From: Actinomadura litoris
Lineage (GTDB): Bacteria > Actinomycetota > Actinomycetes > Streptosporangiales > Streptosporangiaceae
DNA length: 64,000 nucleotides
NCBI RefSeq assembly: GCF_009733595.1
Contig: NZ_WOFH01000008.1
Location: 248,001 to 312,000 of the forward strand
Direction of reading: 5' to 3'
Positions within the stretch are counted from its first letter, which is position 1. Each line of letters begins with the position of its first letter. The translations under genes and the position numbers were made by a program. The notes below the pieces were generated by a model. The model searched no databases, had not been told where the DNA came from, and was given only the letters and a program-made list of their open reading frames with translations. Below are positions 51,829-60,854 of the stretch, piece by piece.

Positions 51829-54800
51829 ATGGCGGCTGCGGATCGGGAGTCGGGCCTGAAGGAGCTGCTGGGCGAGCTGGCGGCATTCCGCGCGGTCACC
51901 TTGGAAGGGGAGCCGTCGGACCGGGCCCTGGCCAAGGCCGCCGGGGTCAGCCCGACCACGGTCGGGACGTGGCTGCGCGGCGCCGCCTTCCCCCAGCAGA
52001 TCGACCCGCTGGTCACGATCGTGGAAGCGGTCCGGGCCCAGGCCCACCGGGCCGGGCAGGCCGAAGTCGGCGCGAGGGCCGGGCTGTGGGATCTTCAGCG
52101 GTGGCGCGAGGCTCATTTCGCTGAGGCTCAGCGGCGCGCGGGGGCCACCGGCCAGGCTGTGCAAGGGGCGCAGGCGCGGGCGGTGCTGGAGGCGGCGCGG
52201 CCGGGCACGCCGCTGGAGCAGGTGCTGGATCCGTTCGCGGTGGAGGTGCACCGGCCGATCACCGTGAACGGCGCCAGCGGCGGGCTGCTGCTTCCTCCCT
52301 ATGTGCGGCGCGAGCACGATGACCGGCTGGGACGGGCCACCGAGCAGGTCCTGGACGGTGCCAGCGCGATGGCGGTGCTGGTGGCCGGGTCGTCAGCGGG
52401 CAAGACCCGCGCCTTGTGGGAGGGTCTGGGAGCGCTGCGGCGGGCGGGCGGGTGGCGGTTGTGGCACCCCTATGACCCGACCCGGCCCGAGGCGGCGCTG
52501 CGTGAGCTGGACCGGGTCGGGCCGCGCACCGTGGTGTGGTTGAACGAGACCCAGGACTATTTGGGCGGTGAGGCCGGTGAGCGGGTCGCGGCCAAGCTGC
52601 GCGCCCTGCTGACCGATGCCTCCCGGGGGCCGGTGCTGGTGCTGGGCACCCTGTGGCCCGAGCACCACGCCGCGCTCACCGGGCGTCCCGGGTCGCAGGT
52701 CCGGCACCTGCTGGACGGCGCGGTCATCGAGGTGTCCGAGACCTTCACGGGTATCGACCTGCCCGCTCTGCGGCAGGCCGCCGACACCGACCTGCGGCTG
52801 GCCGAGGCGATCGAGCACGCTGAAGACGGGCATGTAACCCAGTACCTGGCGGGTGGGCCGGAACTGCTGGACCGGCTCGCCACCGCCGACCCGGCGGCCA
52901 AGGCGCTGATGTGGGCGGCGATGGACGCCCGCCGCCTGGGCCACCGCACCGCCCTGCCCCTGCCCATGCTGGAACAGGCCGCCCTGGCCTACCTCACCGA
53001 CCTGCAGCACGACCGGCTGGGCGAGGACTGGCTGGAACAGGCGCTGGCCTACACCTCCCGGTCCTGCAAAGGCGCCCGGGGACCGCTCACCCGGATCCGT
53101 GCTTCCTCGTCGCGCGCCGACCCTTCCCGTCGCGGCCGCGGGCCCGGCCGCGGGCGCGGGCGCCCTCCGGCCCCGGCCGGCGACCACGGTGAGGTACCGG
53201 TGTACCGGCTGGCCGACTACCTCGACCAGCATGCTCGCGACACCCGCGCCGACCAGATCCCACCCATCGGCTTCTGGGTCGCCGCAGCCGCCCACGCCCA
53301 CCCCGGCGACCAGCACACGCTCGGGCACGCCGCCTGGGACCGCGGCCTGTACCGCGACGCCGCCCAACTCCTCAAGAACGCCACCACCCACGGCAGCCCA
53401 TGGCCGGCACGCACACTCATCGACCACCTGAACACCCTGCACCCGGCCGACCACCGCCCAGCCCACCAGGCCGCCACGCACGCCGCCGCGCACGTCACCC
53501 TCGACGACCCGGGCGACCTCGCCTTCCTGCTCGGTCACTTGCGGGATATCGGGGCACACGAGCAGGTGGCCGCGCTGCTGGCCCGCGACCCCGCCGCGCA
53601 TGTCACCCTCGACGAGCCGGGCGACCTCGCCGAGTTGCTGGACCAGTTTCGAGAGGTGGGGGCGGACGAGCAGGTGGCGGCGCTGCTGGCCCGCGACCCC
53701 GCCGCCCACATCCCCCTCGACCACCCGGGCGCCCTAGCCCGCCTACTGGCAGCGCTGCGGGAGGTGGGAGCGGACGAGCAGGTGGCCGCGCTGCTGGCCC
53801 GCGACCCCGCCGCACACATCGACTTCGACAACCCGAACACCGTCGCCTACTTACTGGACCTGTTGCGGAAGATGGGGGTGGAGGATCAAGTGGCTGTGCT
53901 GGCCGACCTGGCCGCCGCGCACGTCGCCTTCGACGCCCCCTACGGCCTCGCTCGCCTGCTGCGCCAGTGGTGGAAACAGGGCGCGGAGGAGCAGGTGGCC
54001 GCGCTGCTGGCCCGCGACCCCGCCGCACACATCCCCCTCGACGACCCGAGCAACCTCGCCATCCTGTTGGGCCAGTTGCAGGAGATGGGGATGAAGGACC
54101 AGGTGGCTGCGCTGGCCGACCGCGTCGCCGCGCACGTCCCCCTCCACGACCCGGGCGCGATCGCCGAACTGCTGGGCCGACTGCGGGAGGTCGAAGCGGA
54201 CGAGCAGGTGGACGCCCTGGCCGACCGCGTCGCCGCGCACGTCCCCCTCCACGACCCGGGCGCCGTCGCCAACCTGCTGGGCCGGCTGCGCGAGGTCGGA
54301 GCGGACGAGCAGGTGGCCGCGCTGCTGGCGCGCCGTCCTGCCGCGCACGTCACCCTCGACGACCCCTACGCCGTCGCCAACCTGCTGAGCCGGTTGTGGA
54401 GAGTAGGGGCGGACGGGCAGGCGGCCGCGTTAGTAGCTCGCGACCCCGCCGCGCACGTCACCCTCGACGACCCCTACGCCGTCGCCAACCTGCTGGGCCG
54501 GCTGCGGGAGGTCGGGGCGGACGAGCAGGTGGACGCCCTGGCCGACCGCGTCGCCGCGCACGTCCCCCTCCACGACCCGGGCGCGATCGCCAACCTGCTG
54601 GGCCGGCTGCGGGAGGTCGGGGCACACGAGAAGGCGGCCGCGTTAGTTGCCCGTGACCCCGCCGCGCACGTCACTCCCGACGACCAGAACGCTGTCGCCG
54701 CGCTGCTGAGCCGGTTGCGAGAAGTCGGGGCACGTGAGCAGGTGGCCACGCTGACCGACCGGGTCGCCGCGCACGTCGCGCACGCCTTCAAAGACCCGTA

Positions 54801-55212
54801 CGCGATCGCCGACCTACTGGGCCGGTGGCGGCTACCTAAGGTGAACCAGAAGGCGGCCGCGCTGCTGGCCAGTGACCCCGCCGCGCACCTCCGGCTCTGC
54901 GACCCGGACGCCGTCGCCGCCGTGCTGGACCGGTTGCGGAAGGTGGGGGCACACGAGCAGGTGGCCGCGCTGCTGGCCCGCGACCCCGCCGCGCACGTCA
55001 CCCTTACCACCCCGGTCGCCGTCGCCGACCTGCTGGACCGGTTGTTAGAGGTCGGGGCGGACGAGCAGGCGGCCGCACTGGCCGCCCGGTTACCTACCGC
55101 AGGCATGTTCGCTCAGTTCCAGCGGGTTGCTGATCACCATGTGCGGTACCGGTTCGGGCGGGACCCAGACGGGCGTCCCGCCGAGGAATGGGGTTGGGAT
55201 GACCTGGAGTGA
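51829..55212 (+). CDS. HTH-P-loop protein with 15 C-terminal 35-residue repeats (STAND-like)
   Basis: 1127 residues. An N-terminal helix-turn-helix (RALAKAAGVSPTTVGTWLRG, about 31-50) is followed by a P-loop domain: VLVAGSSAGKTRALWEGL near 180-197 and Walker-B-like TVVWLNETQDYLGG. A low-complexity Arg/Gly/Pro stretch separates it from about 15 repeats of 34-37 residues (VAALLARDPAAHVTLDDPYAVANLLGRLREVGADEQ pattern, split here over two helices). It could be a ligand-sensing NTPase with DNA or protein output. It is transcribed away from the small membrane protein gene and stands alone. Confidence 0.75.
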   Translation: MAAADRESGLKELLGELAAFRAVTLEGEPSDRALAKAAGVSPTTVGTWLRGAAFPQQIDPLVTIVEAVRAQAHRAGQAEVGARAGLWDLQRWREAHFAEAQRRAGATGQAVQGAQARAVLEAARPGTPLEQVLDPFAVEVHRPITVNGASGGLLLPPYVRREHDDRLGRATEQVLDGASAMAVLVAGSSAGKTRALWEGLGALRRAGGWRLWHPYDPTRPEAALRELDRVGPRTVVWLNETQDYLGGEAGERVAAKLRALLTDASRGPVLVLGTLWPEHHAALTGRPGSQVRHLLDGAVIEVSETFTGIDLPALRQAADTDLRLAEAIEHAEDGHVTQYLAGGPELLDRLATADPAAKALMWAAMDARRLGHRTALPLPMLEQAALAYLTDLQHDRLGEDWLEQALAYTSRSCKGARGPLTRIRASSSRADPSRRGRGPGRGRGRPPAPAGDHGEVPVYRLADYLDQHARDTRADQIPPIGFWVAAAAHAHPGDQHTLGHAAWDRGLYRDAAQLLKNATTHGSPWPARTLIDHLNTLHPADHRPAHQAATHAAAHVTLDDPGDLAFLLGHLRDIGAHEQVAALLARDPAAHVTLDEPGDLAELLDQFREVGADEQVAALLARDPAAHIPLDHPGALARLLAALREVGADEQVAALLARDPAAHIDFDNPNTVAYLLDLLRKMGVEDQVAVLADLAAAHVAFDAPYGLARLLRQWWKQGAEEQVAALLARDPAAHIPLDDPSNLAILLGQLQEMGMKDQVAALADRVAAHVPLHDPGAIAELLGRLREVEADEQVDALADRVAAHVPLHDPGAVANLLGRLREVGADEQVAALLARRPAAHVTLDDPYAVANLLSRLWRVGADGQAAALVARDPAAHVTLDDPYAVANLLGRLREVGADEQVDALADRVAAHVPLHDPGAIANLLGRLREVGAHEKAAALVARDPAAHVTPDDQNAVAALLSRLREVGAREQVATLTDRVAAHVAHAFKDPYAIADLLGRWRLPKVNQKAAALLASDPAAHLRLCDPDAVAAVLDRLRKVGAHEQVAALLARDPAAHVTLTTPVAVADLLDRLLEVGADEQAAALAARLPTAGMFAQFQRVADHHVRYRFGRDPDGRPAEEWGWDDLE
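53480..55110. repeat. About 105-bp tandem repeats in HTH-P-loop gene
   Basis: Fifteen units of 102-111 bp encode paired helices ending GADEQ. Two unit types alternate in the middle (ARDPAAHVTLDDP and DRVAAHVPLHDP); units 7, 8 and 11, and 9 and 10, are close relatives, so blocks have been copied within the array. Confidence 0.8.
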
Positions 55213-55305
55213 CACGGCCCCGAGCACCGAGCATTCGGCCACCGCGCAGATCAGGTCGGGACCATGCCGCACACCGAGCACAGCCGGGGCGCACAACAGC
55301 CGGAC

Positions 55306-55813
55306 GTTGCGGATGCGGCTTGCGACCGGCGGTGATCGTGACCAGGTGGCCCGGATGGCGGGGGCTCGGTGCGCCTGGCTGGAGGAGCGCGGACTGGAGA
55401 GCTGGCGGGACGCGGTGGAGGGCTTGGTCGAGGAGTGCGACAACCCGGCCGGGGATGTGTGGGTGCTGGACTGCGAGGAGCAGGGTGTGGTCGGGCGGAT
55501 GCTCGTGCAGGACGTCGGTCCGCCGTGGGGCTGGACCGACGCCGAGCGCGCCCAACCGGCCGCTCACCGCGCCCCGGCTACTGGGGAAGGGAGCCGGGCA
55601 CGGTGATGGCCTGGTGGGCGGTCGATCGCGCCGCCCGATTGGGGGTGCCGTGGGTGCGGCGGCACTGCCACTTCGAGGGCGTCGCCCGCTACAACCTCTC
55701 TCAGGGGTTCACGCTGGTGCGGACCGAGCAGCGCACCAACGCGCGGACGTTCATGATGGCGCGGCGGGCCGAACGCCTGGACCTGTCGGACTGGCTCGCG
55801 GGACAGGTCAGCT
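55306..55813 (+). pseudogene. Frameshifted GNAT acetyltransferase
   Basis: The 5' half reads MRLATGGDRDQVARMAGARC through VVGRMLVQDVGPPWGWTDAERA in one frame. The acetyl-CoA-binding half continues in another frame from about 55600: MAWWAVDRAARLGVPWVRRHC and NLSQGFTLVRTEQRT. Between them part of the fold is missing. No start codon with a ribosome site was found. Both halves match the pattern of actinomycete GNAT proteins. Confidence 0.7.
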
Positions 55814-56074
55814 CAGGAACGCCCGCGCCGCCTGATCGAGCGTGATCACCTCGACCAGCTTGGAGTGCCGGTCCTCCCGGTAGAGCCCGGCCTCCATTTC
55901 GCCGAGTACGGCTCGGAGTCCGTCAGGGTCCAGGAGTTTCTCCTCGATCAGCGGTGAGCCCTGCTCCAGGAGGCGGCGCAGCAGCGGCAGGCCGTGGACG
56001 TGCAGGGACTCCTCGACCAACTCGGCGAAGCTTTCGCGGACGGCCGGGTCGCAGGCGTCGTGGGTGAGCCCTGG
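55808..56074 (-). pseudogene. Unrecognised C-terminal gene fragment
   Basis: After an in-frame TAG at 56075, about 88 residues are open to the stop at 55808: VRESFAELVEESLHVHGLPL, LLRRLLEQGSPLIEEKLLDP and LVEVITLDQAARAFLS. It reads as the helical C-terminus of a larger protein. There is no start with a ribosome site before residue 23 of the fragment. I do not recognise the family. Confidence 0.45.
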
Positions 56075-56079
56075 CTATC

Positions 56080-56450
56080 GAGTCGGCCCGCGAGCGACAC
56101 AGCGTCGATCCGGTAGTCGACGCCTGCGTCGCGCGCGCCGGGGGCTTCATTGATGAGCAGCCCGGTCAGCCCGATGCTCGTGCCGACCACGGACATCACG
56201 GTCGCGGCAGGGCGGCACCGCCGCTTGCCCTCTTTGACCGCGCACGTCGTCCCCAGCCAGGCGATGACGCCGAACGCTCCGATGGCCGACAACAGGAACA
56301 GATAGGTGATGACCGGCCGAGTCGACACGCGTCTGGCTGTACGTGGGATAACCGGCCCGAATGTGATCGGCCAGCAGATGGGCGGTGGCACGGTCGAGGT
56401 AGGGGGTGATCGTCGCGATGAGGGTGGGCCAAGGCCCGTGTACATCGCTG
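56080..56450 (-). pseudogene. Frameshifted small membrane protein
   Basis: The N-terminal half (LIATITPYLDRATAHLLADH, IRAGYPTYSQTRVDSA) is in one frame. The membrane part (VITYLFLLSAIGAFGVIAWLG, then TVMSVVGTSIGLTGLLI) is in another. The two join smoothly if one frameshift near 56320 is allowed. The function of the parent family is unknown. The fragment above follows it on the same strand. Confidence 0.55.
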
Positions 56451-56540
56451 TGATGGCCGATCGCTCACCAGGTGTCTTCGTCATCGCAGTGCTTCCTTTC
56501 GCCTCATACGGTGAGGGAGGCGCGGAGGAACCCGACGCGC

Positions 56541-57569
56541 TCATCGGTCACGCGAACCGCCAGGGCGGCCCTTTGGGATTCGCGTGCCCGGGACGGGTCG
56601 TGCGAGCCGGGCCGCGAGTTCGCGTACCTGCTCGGGGCGGGGGTTGGCGCCGGTCAGCACCGTCACCGGCCGATCGCCGGGGACCAGGCCCTCGGCGATC
56701 GCTGCCAGGCCCGCCGCCCCCGCCGGCTCCAGGAGGATCCCGAGCGTGCGGGCCGCCAGTTCCATGGCGGCGGCGATGGCCTCGTCGGTCACCAGGACGA
56801 TCTCGTCCACCAAGGCGCGGGCCCGTCGCACCGAAGCATCCAACGGGGTGCGCACCGCGATGCCGTCGGCGAAGGTGCGGGCGCGTTCGACGCGGACCGC
56901 GTGGCCGGCCCGCAGGCTGTTCCGCATCGACGGGGCGCCCTCGGCGTTGACCCCCACGATCCGGGTGCTGGGCGCGTGCTCCTTCATCCAGCGCGCCACG
57001 CCGTTGATCAGCGCGCCGTCGCCGACCGGGAGCACGACGGCGTCGAAGCCCGGACCACGCGCGCCGCCTGGCGCGCCGCGGGTCAACTCGACTCCGATCG
57101 TTCCGGCACCCTCGGCGATCGCCGCCTGGAGACCGTCCCGAAGATGGACGCAGCCCGGATGGCGTTCGGCGTGGAGGGCCGCGGCCTTCCGTGCCGACGT
57201 GCCGTCCGGCCCGGCCGCAACGACCCGGGCGCCGAGGGTCTCCATCCGCTGCCGCTTGTCGGGATTGATCGTCTCGGGCACGAACACCTCGACCGGCATC
57301 CCGCGGGCCCGTCCCGCGTAGGCGACGGCCTGCCCGAAGTTGCCCGAACTGGCGCACACCACCGGCGTGCCAGCGGCGAGCGTGCTCAGCATCAGATCGG
57401 CGCCCCGGCCCTTGAAGCTGCGAACCGGATTGGCCGTCTCCAGCTTCACCGTCACCGTGCGGCCGTCCAGCGCCTGGCACAGTTGCTCATCGAGGTACTG
57501 CGGGGTGTTGAGGAACACCGGATCGATCACCTGCACGGCCTTTTCGATCCGCGCCACGTCCAGATCCAT
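56541..57569 (-). CDS. PLP-dependent threonine/serine dehydratase family enzyme
   Basis: 342 residues from ATG with AGGAAAGG upstream. Fold-type II PLP features: Schiff-base Lys in VRSFKGRGAD (about residue 54), the phosphate/substrate loop CASSGNFGQAVAYAGRARG, GDGALINGVARWMK, and EPAGAAGLAAI. Such enzymes deaminate threonine or serine, or act as racemases. It is divergent from an Lrp/AsnC regulator with 99 bp between starts, a usual arrangement for amino-acid control. No C-terminal ACT domain is present, so it is of the catabolic or broad type. Confidence 0.87.
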   Translation of the reverse strand: MDLDVARIEKAVQVIDPVFLNTPQYLDEQLCQALDGRTVTVKLETANPVRSFKGRGADLMLSTLAAGTPVVCASSGNFGQAVAYAGRARGMPVEVFVPETINPDKRQRMETLGARVVAAGPDGTSARKAAALHAERHPGCVHLRDGLQAAIAEGAGTIGVELTRGAPGGARGPGFDAVVLPVGDGALINGVARWMKEHAPSTRIVGVNAEGAPSMRNSLRAGHAVRVERARTFADGIAVRTPLDASVRRARALVDEIVLVTDEAIAAAMELAARTLGILLEPAGAAGLAAIAEGLVPGDRPVTVLTGANPRPEQVRELAARLARPVPGTRIPKGRPGGSRDR

Positions 57570-57610
57570 GCGCGTCGCCTTTCCTGGGGCTTCGGGACCC
57601 GGCCGACGTT

Positions 57611-57629
57611 AATCGAACACCCAATCGAA
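57611..57629. promoter_or_regulatory. AATCGAA direct repeats between dehydratase and Lrp genes
   Basis: AATCGAA occurs at 57611-57617 and 57623-57629, 12 bp apart, in the AT-richer 99-bp divergent spacer, which also holds GCAAATTTTCGC and GCAATAATGTTGC further on. These may be Lrp/AsnC binding or promoter elements. Confidence 0.4.
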
Positions 57630-57668
57630 GCGATGGCAAATTTTCGCGCCGGAACGCAATAATGTTGC

Positions 57669-58184
57669 ATGCCCGAACCGCCGTCACCACGCCTGGACGA
57701 GATCGACGCGCAACTCCTGGACCTCCTCCAGCGCGACGCCGGAGGCACCCTGCGCGACCTCGGCGAACGGGTCGGGCTCTCACCGAGCGCCGTCCAGCGG
57801 CGCATCGCCCGCTACCGCAAGGACGGCCTCATCACCAGGCAGATCGCCGTCCTCGACCCACACCGCTTCGGCCCCACCGTCCTGGCCACGGTCCTGGTGA
57901 CCCTGAAAGAGGAATCATTCGAACACCACCGCGCCTTCGCCGAACGGATGCGCGCGAACCCGCAGGTCCAGCAGTGCTACCAGGTTGCGGGACCGTGGGA
58001 CTACGTGGTCGTCCTCGCCGCGCGGAGCATGCGCGACTGCAGCCGCCTCGGCAACCGCCTGTTCAAAGCGGACGACAACATCAGGCGCTACGAAACCCTG
58101 TTCGTCTTCGACACCATCAAGACCGGCCTGGCCCTCCCGCTGCCCGCGCCACAGCCCCTGCGAGCACAAGACGGGCGCCCATAA
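57669..58184 (+). CDS. Lrp/AsnC-family transcriptional regulator
   Basis: 171 residues. The HTH_AsnC domain comes first (LDEIDAQLLDLLQRDAGGTLRDLGERVGLSPSAVQRRIARYRKDGLI) and the RAM/AsnC ligand domain next (VLATVLVTLKEE, VQQCYQVAGPWDYVVVLAA). It probably controls the divergent dehydratase gene in response to an amino acid. Confidence 0.93.
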   Translation: MPEPPSPRLDEIDAQLLDLLQRDAGGTLRDLGERVGLSPSAVQRRIARYRKDGLITRQIAVLDPHRFGPTVLATVLVTLKEESFEHHRAFAERMRANPQVQQCYQVAGPWDYVVVLAARSMRDCSRLGNRLFKADDNIRRYETLFVFDTIKTGLALPLPAPQPLRAQDGRP

Positions 58185-58210
58185 GACGGGACTCCCCGGA
58201 CCACGACCGC

Positions 58211-58245
58211 TGTTCAGTGGTAGGCGGCCAAGCACAGGCCCAGTG
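58211..58245 (-). pseudogene. Remnant copy of the 60-residue membrane protein 3' end
   Basis: TGTTCAGTGGTAGGCGGCCAAG (22 bp, positions 58211-58232) is identical to 51383-51404. On the minus strand it still encodes ALGLCLAAYH and the stop, matching the end of the protein at 51388-51570 with a small deletion. The rest of that gene is absent. Confidence 0.65.
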
Positions 58246-58301
58246 CGGCGGAACGTCGAGATCGCGGTATCGCTGCGGGCATCAATGCCGACAGGGGCGG
58301 T

Positions 58302-59165
58302 TCAGTCCCACCAGAAATGCCAGGCATTGAGGCCGATGAGACGCTCGGCATAGGAGGCGAGTATGGCGGGGCCGTTGTTCTGCTGGATGTTGTCCGGACA
58401 GAACGCGAAATGCTCGGCGGCGATGCGGAGCGCTTCTTGGTGTGTCGAGGGTGGAGCCGAGACGCTCAGATACAGGTCGGCGAAGCCGACACCGACGACC
58501 CGGACGCCGAAGCGATCCTCCCAGCCACGGACCACCGAGGCGATCTCTGCGGTGTCATTGGTGTGGTTCAGCGGTCCGCTCCACCCCACCGAGACCAGCG
58601 CGTCGGATCCCCGCCGCGCGGCGGCAAGTCCAAGCCGTAGGGACGAGAGCCGCCCGGTCAGCTGTTGCGCATACCCGATGGCGAACGAGCCCGGCTCTCC
58701 CTGTGAGGTCGTGTTCGGTGCCAGGCCAGGCCACCGCCGACCGTAGGGCGCGGTCACAGCGCCCCGTTCCCCACCAGGCAACTCCTGATCATCCTGGTCG
58801 GTCTCGGCGTAGGCCTGCCACCATGCCTCCAGCACATCGTTGGGATCATGATCTTCCGGAGAGGTGAACTGCTCGGGAAAGAGCTCACCCGACGCCCAGG
58901 GGCGAAATTCCTTGCCATGGGCGAGCGGTGCCAAGAGCAGCGGCCACAGCCCCGTTCGACCGCGGAGCCGGTAGAGGGCCGTCCACAACTCGACCGCGGG
59001 CGCGGTCGAGGACAGCCAAAGACTCACCTCCCCCTCACCCTCATCGGCCTTGATCAAGCGGCCGGGCGGCAAAACGGCCTCAAGATCCACGCCCTCAATG
59101 GCCTGGCCTGACAACAGCGCCAACTCCGACCCGACCGAATTCCCGGCATTCACCCGCCACACCAT
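58302..59165 (-). CDS. DUF4253 domain protein
   Basis: 287 residues. The C-terminal DUF4253 domain is clear: GWEDRFGVRVVGVGFADLYLSVSAPPS, EALRIAAEHFAFCPDNIQQ and the end YAERLIGLNAWHFWWD. The N-terminal half is Pro/Trp-rich and less conserved. The domain is common in streptomycetes, often near toxin or immunity-type genes, but no function is established. It has lower third-position GC than the core genes, like much of this island. Confidence 0.82.
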   Translation of the reverse strand: MVWRVNAGNSVGSELALLSGQAIEGVDLEAVLPPGRLIKADEGEGEVSLWLSSTAPAVELWTALYRLRGRTGLWPLLLAPLAHGKEFRPWASGELFPEQFTSPEDHDPNDVLEAWWQAYAETDQDDQELPGGERGAVTAPYGRRWPGLAPNTTSQGEPGSFAIGYAQQLTGRLSSLRLGLAAARRGSDALVSVGWSGPLNHTNDTAEIASVVRGWEDRFGVRVVGVGFADLYLSVSAPPSTHQEALRIAAEHFAFCPDNIQQNNGPAILASYAERLIGLNAWHFWWD

Positions 59166-59625
59166 AGATCACCATCGCGCGCAGCTCACTGGTCCACGTG
59201 CCCGTCCTGTGGAACGCGAGCCGAGTTCAGCCCCCATGAGCGTTCTTGCCGCCACCAGCAGATCCGGCCCACCCGGTGGCGGGCGGCTGGCGACGAGGGT
59301 CACGACAGCGACTGTGACTCCTGCGGCGACCACGACAGCACCCGGGCCAGGCCGGTGAGGGCGTCGCCCGGATCCGACACCGAACAGGCCAGCGCCGTCC
59401 ACCAATGCGCCACAGGCGGACGGCGCTGGTCCCCCAGCCCAGTCGCGACCACCACACCGCGGCGTGACACTGAGCGCTTTGAGTGTCCACACCCCGCATC
59501 CCGCGAGGTTCACCCTGGCCGGACTCCCTCCACCGCAACCGAGCCCATGCTTCGGGGCGGCCAGGACGTCTAGATCTTGCGCGCAGGGGTCCGCTGGCCC
59601 TTTCCGGAACCGCTCCCTCCGCGCG
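59166..59625. other. No supportable gene
   Basis: A minus-strand frame here gives a hydrophobic run (GAVVVAAGVTVAVVTLVAS) at about 59300 that could be a lost membrane protein, but there is no start signal or conserved motif. The last 60 bases form the 5' region of the next gene. Confidence 0.35.
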
Positions 59626-60411
59626 ATGGCGAGCCGTAAAACGGCCGACATGCCGATCACCACCCCGCCAGGCGACCTCGATGAAGCAACGACCACCTGG
59701 GACGGTGCCGAGCCCGGCGCGCCCGCGCCCAGGGTGAGGGTGGTGTCCCTGCGCGACACCGACACCGAACGGCTGGTGCTGACCGACGTGGACCTGAGCC
59801 GACGTCGGTTCGCCACCGACCTGCGCGACACCCGGCAGGTACTGGCCGAGGAGCACCACTGGCGGGCGGCGAACACCCGACCGCGGACCCGGCGGACCCG
59901 GCGCGCCACCCGGTGGAGGGCCGCACCGGACGGCATGGCCGTGGTGGACGCAGCGCGGCTGGAGGTGCTGTACCGGAAGCTGCGCAAAGCGCTGGAGGAC
60001 TCCAAGAACGAGCCGGGCGCGGCCGACTTCTACTACGGCGAGATGCAGATGCACCGCCACAGCGGACGCGACGGCCGCGGGTTCGCCGGGCGAGCGCTGG
60101 TGTGGACCTACTGGCTGGTGGCGGGCTACGGCCTGCGGGCCTGGCGCGCACTCGCCACCCTGGCCGTACTCGTCGCGCTGGTCGCGGTCGCGGTCGCGGT
60201 GAAGTACACCGGGTTCCCCAGCGACCTGGTCCCCTACACCGACGCGCTGCTCTACAGCCTCCGCTCGGCCTTCCTCATCAACGCCAAGACCACCACCGTG
60301 CCCGACACCATCACCCGCTGGGGCGAGGTATTCCGCATCATCTTGCGCATCGCCGTCCCGCTCCTGCTCGGCCTGGCGGGCCTGGCCATCCGCAACCGCC
60401 TCAAACGCTGA
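59626..60411 (+). CDS. C-terminal membrane part of a pentapeptide-repeat/ion-channel-like protein
   Basis: 261 residues from ATG at 59626. LVLTDVDLSRRRF recalls the end of a pentapeptide array; next come VLAEEHHWRAAN and LYRKLRKALEDSKNEPGAADFYYGEMQMHRH, a signature that in actinomycete pentapeptide proteins precedes the membrane region. Two or three membrane helices follow, and a P-loop-channel-like segment AKTTTVPDTITRWGEVFRI. Full-length relatives carry a long pentapeptide domain first, so this copy is probably 5'-truncated. Confidence 0.6.
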   Translation: MASRKTADMPITTPPGDLDEATTTWDGAEPGAPAPRVRVVSLRDTDTERLVLTDVDLSRRRFATDLRDTRQVLAEEHHWRAANTRPRTRRTRRATRWRAAPDGMAVVDAARLEVLYRKLRKALEDSKNEPGAADFYYGEMQMHRHSGRDGRGFAGRALVWTYWLVAGYGLRAWRALATLAVLVALVAVAVAVKYTGFPSDLVPYTDALLYSLRSAFLINAKTTTVPDTITRWGEVFRIILRIAVPLLLGLAGLAIRNRLKR

Positions 60412-60547
60412 CCACCTGCGCCCTTCGCGACCAGGCCAGCAGCACCGCCGGACGGCCTGATCTACACCGTGGCTCCACGGGTGGAGCGCGCCAGAGCCTC
60501 AGGCCACGCGTGTCGCAAGCGGACGGTCGGTATGCGTGTTGGCTGCT

Positions 60548-60790
60548 GTCGTGGGCACAGTGCAAGACCTCGCGGATGCCGCAGGTGACGTGGACCCGGC
60601 CATAGGGGCGCGGGACGCATGCCCAGCGTCGCCGGTGACGACTTCTGGTTGCTTCTCGACTCGGTCGAGGTTGCCCCGGGCGGTCTCGGCGAGGTCCTTG
60701 TCGACCTCCACCGTGACGACCTTGTCGTCGCCGACCTGCCAGGCCAGCATCGCGGCCATCCCCCCGCTCCCGGTCCCGATCTTCGGCTCC
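60548..60790 (-). pseudogene. Protein-L-isoaspartate O-methyltransferase-like fragment
   Basis: On the minus strand, KIGTGSGGMAAMLAWQVGDD and VVTVEVDKDLAETARGNLDR match SAM motif I and post-I of PCMT proteins, and TGDAGHASRAP follows. YGRVHVTCGIREV then continues in another frame. The 5' part and the C-terminal domain are missing. The parent may have been a peptide-modification methyltransferase of the FxLD type; that is a guess. Confidence 0.65.
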
Positions 60791-60854
60791 CGCTTCTTCG
60801 ACGGGTGGGAGGTGCTGGAGCCGGGCGTGGTGTCCTGGTCGGAGTCCGTCGCGG

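Noticed and set aside
53480..55110. CRISPR or non-coding satellite
   Set aside because: The repeats stay in one long frame and encode paired helices.
51383..58232. The 22-bp direct repeat as att sites of an integrated element
   Set aside because: The repeat is the coding end of a small protein gene, no tRNA or integrase gene is beside it, and the only recombinase remnant lies outside the interval.
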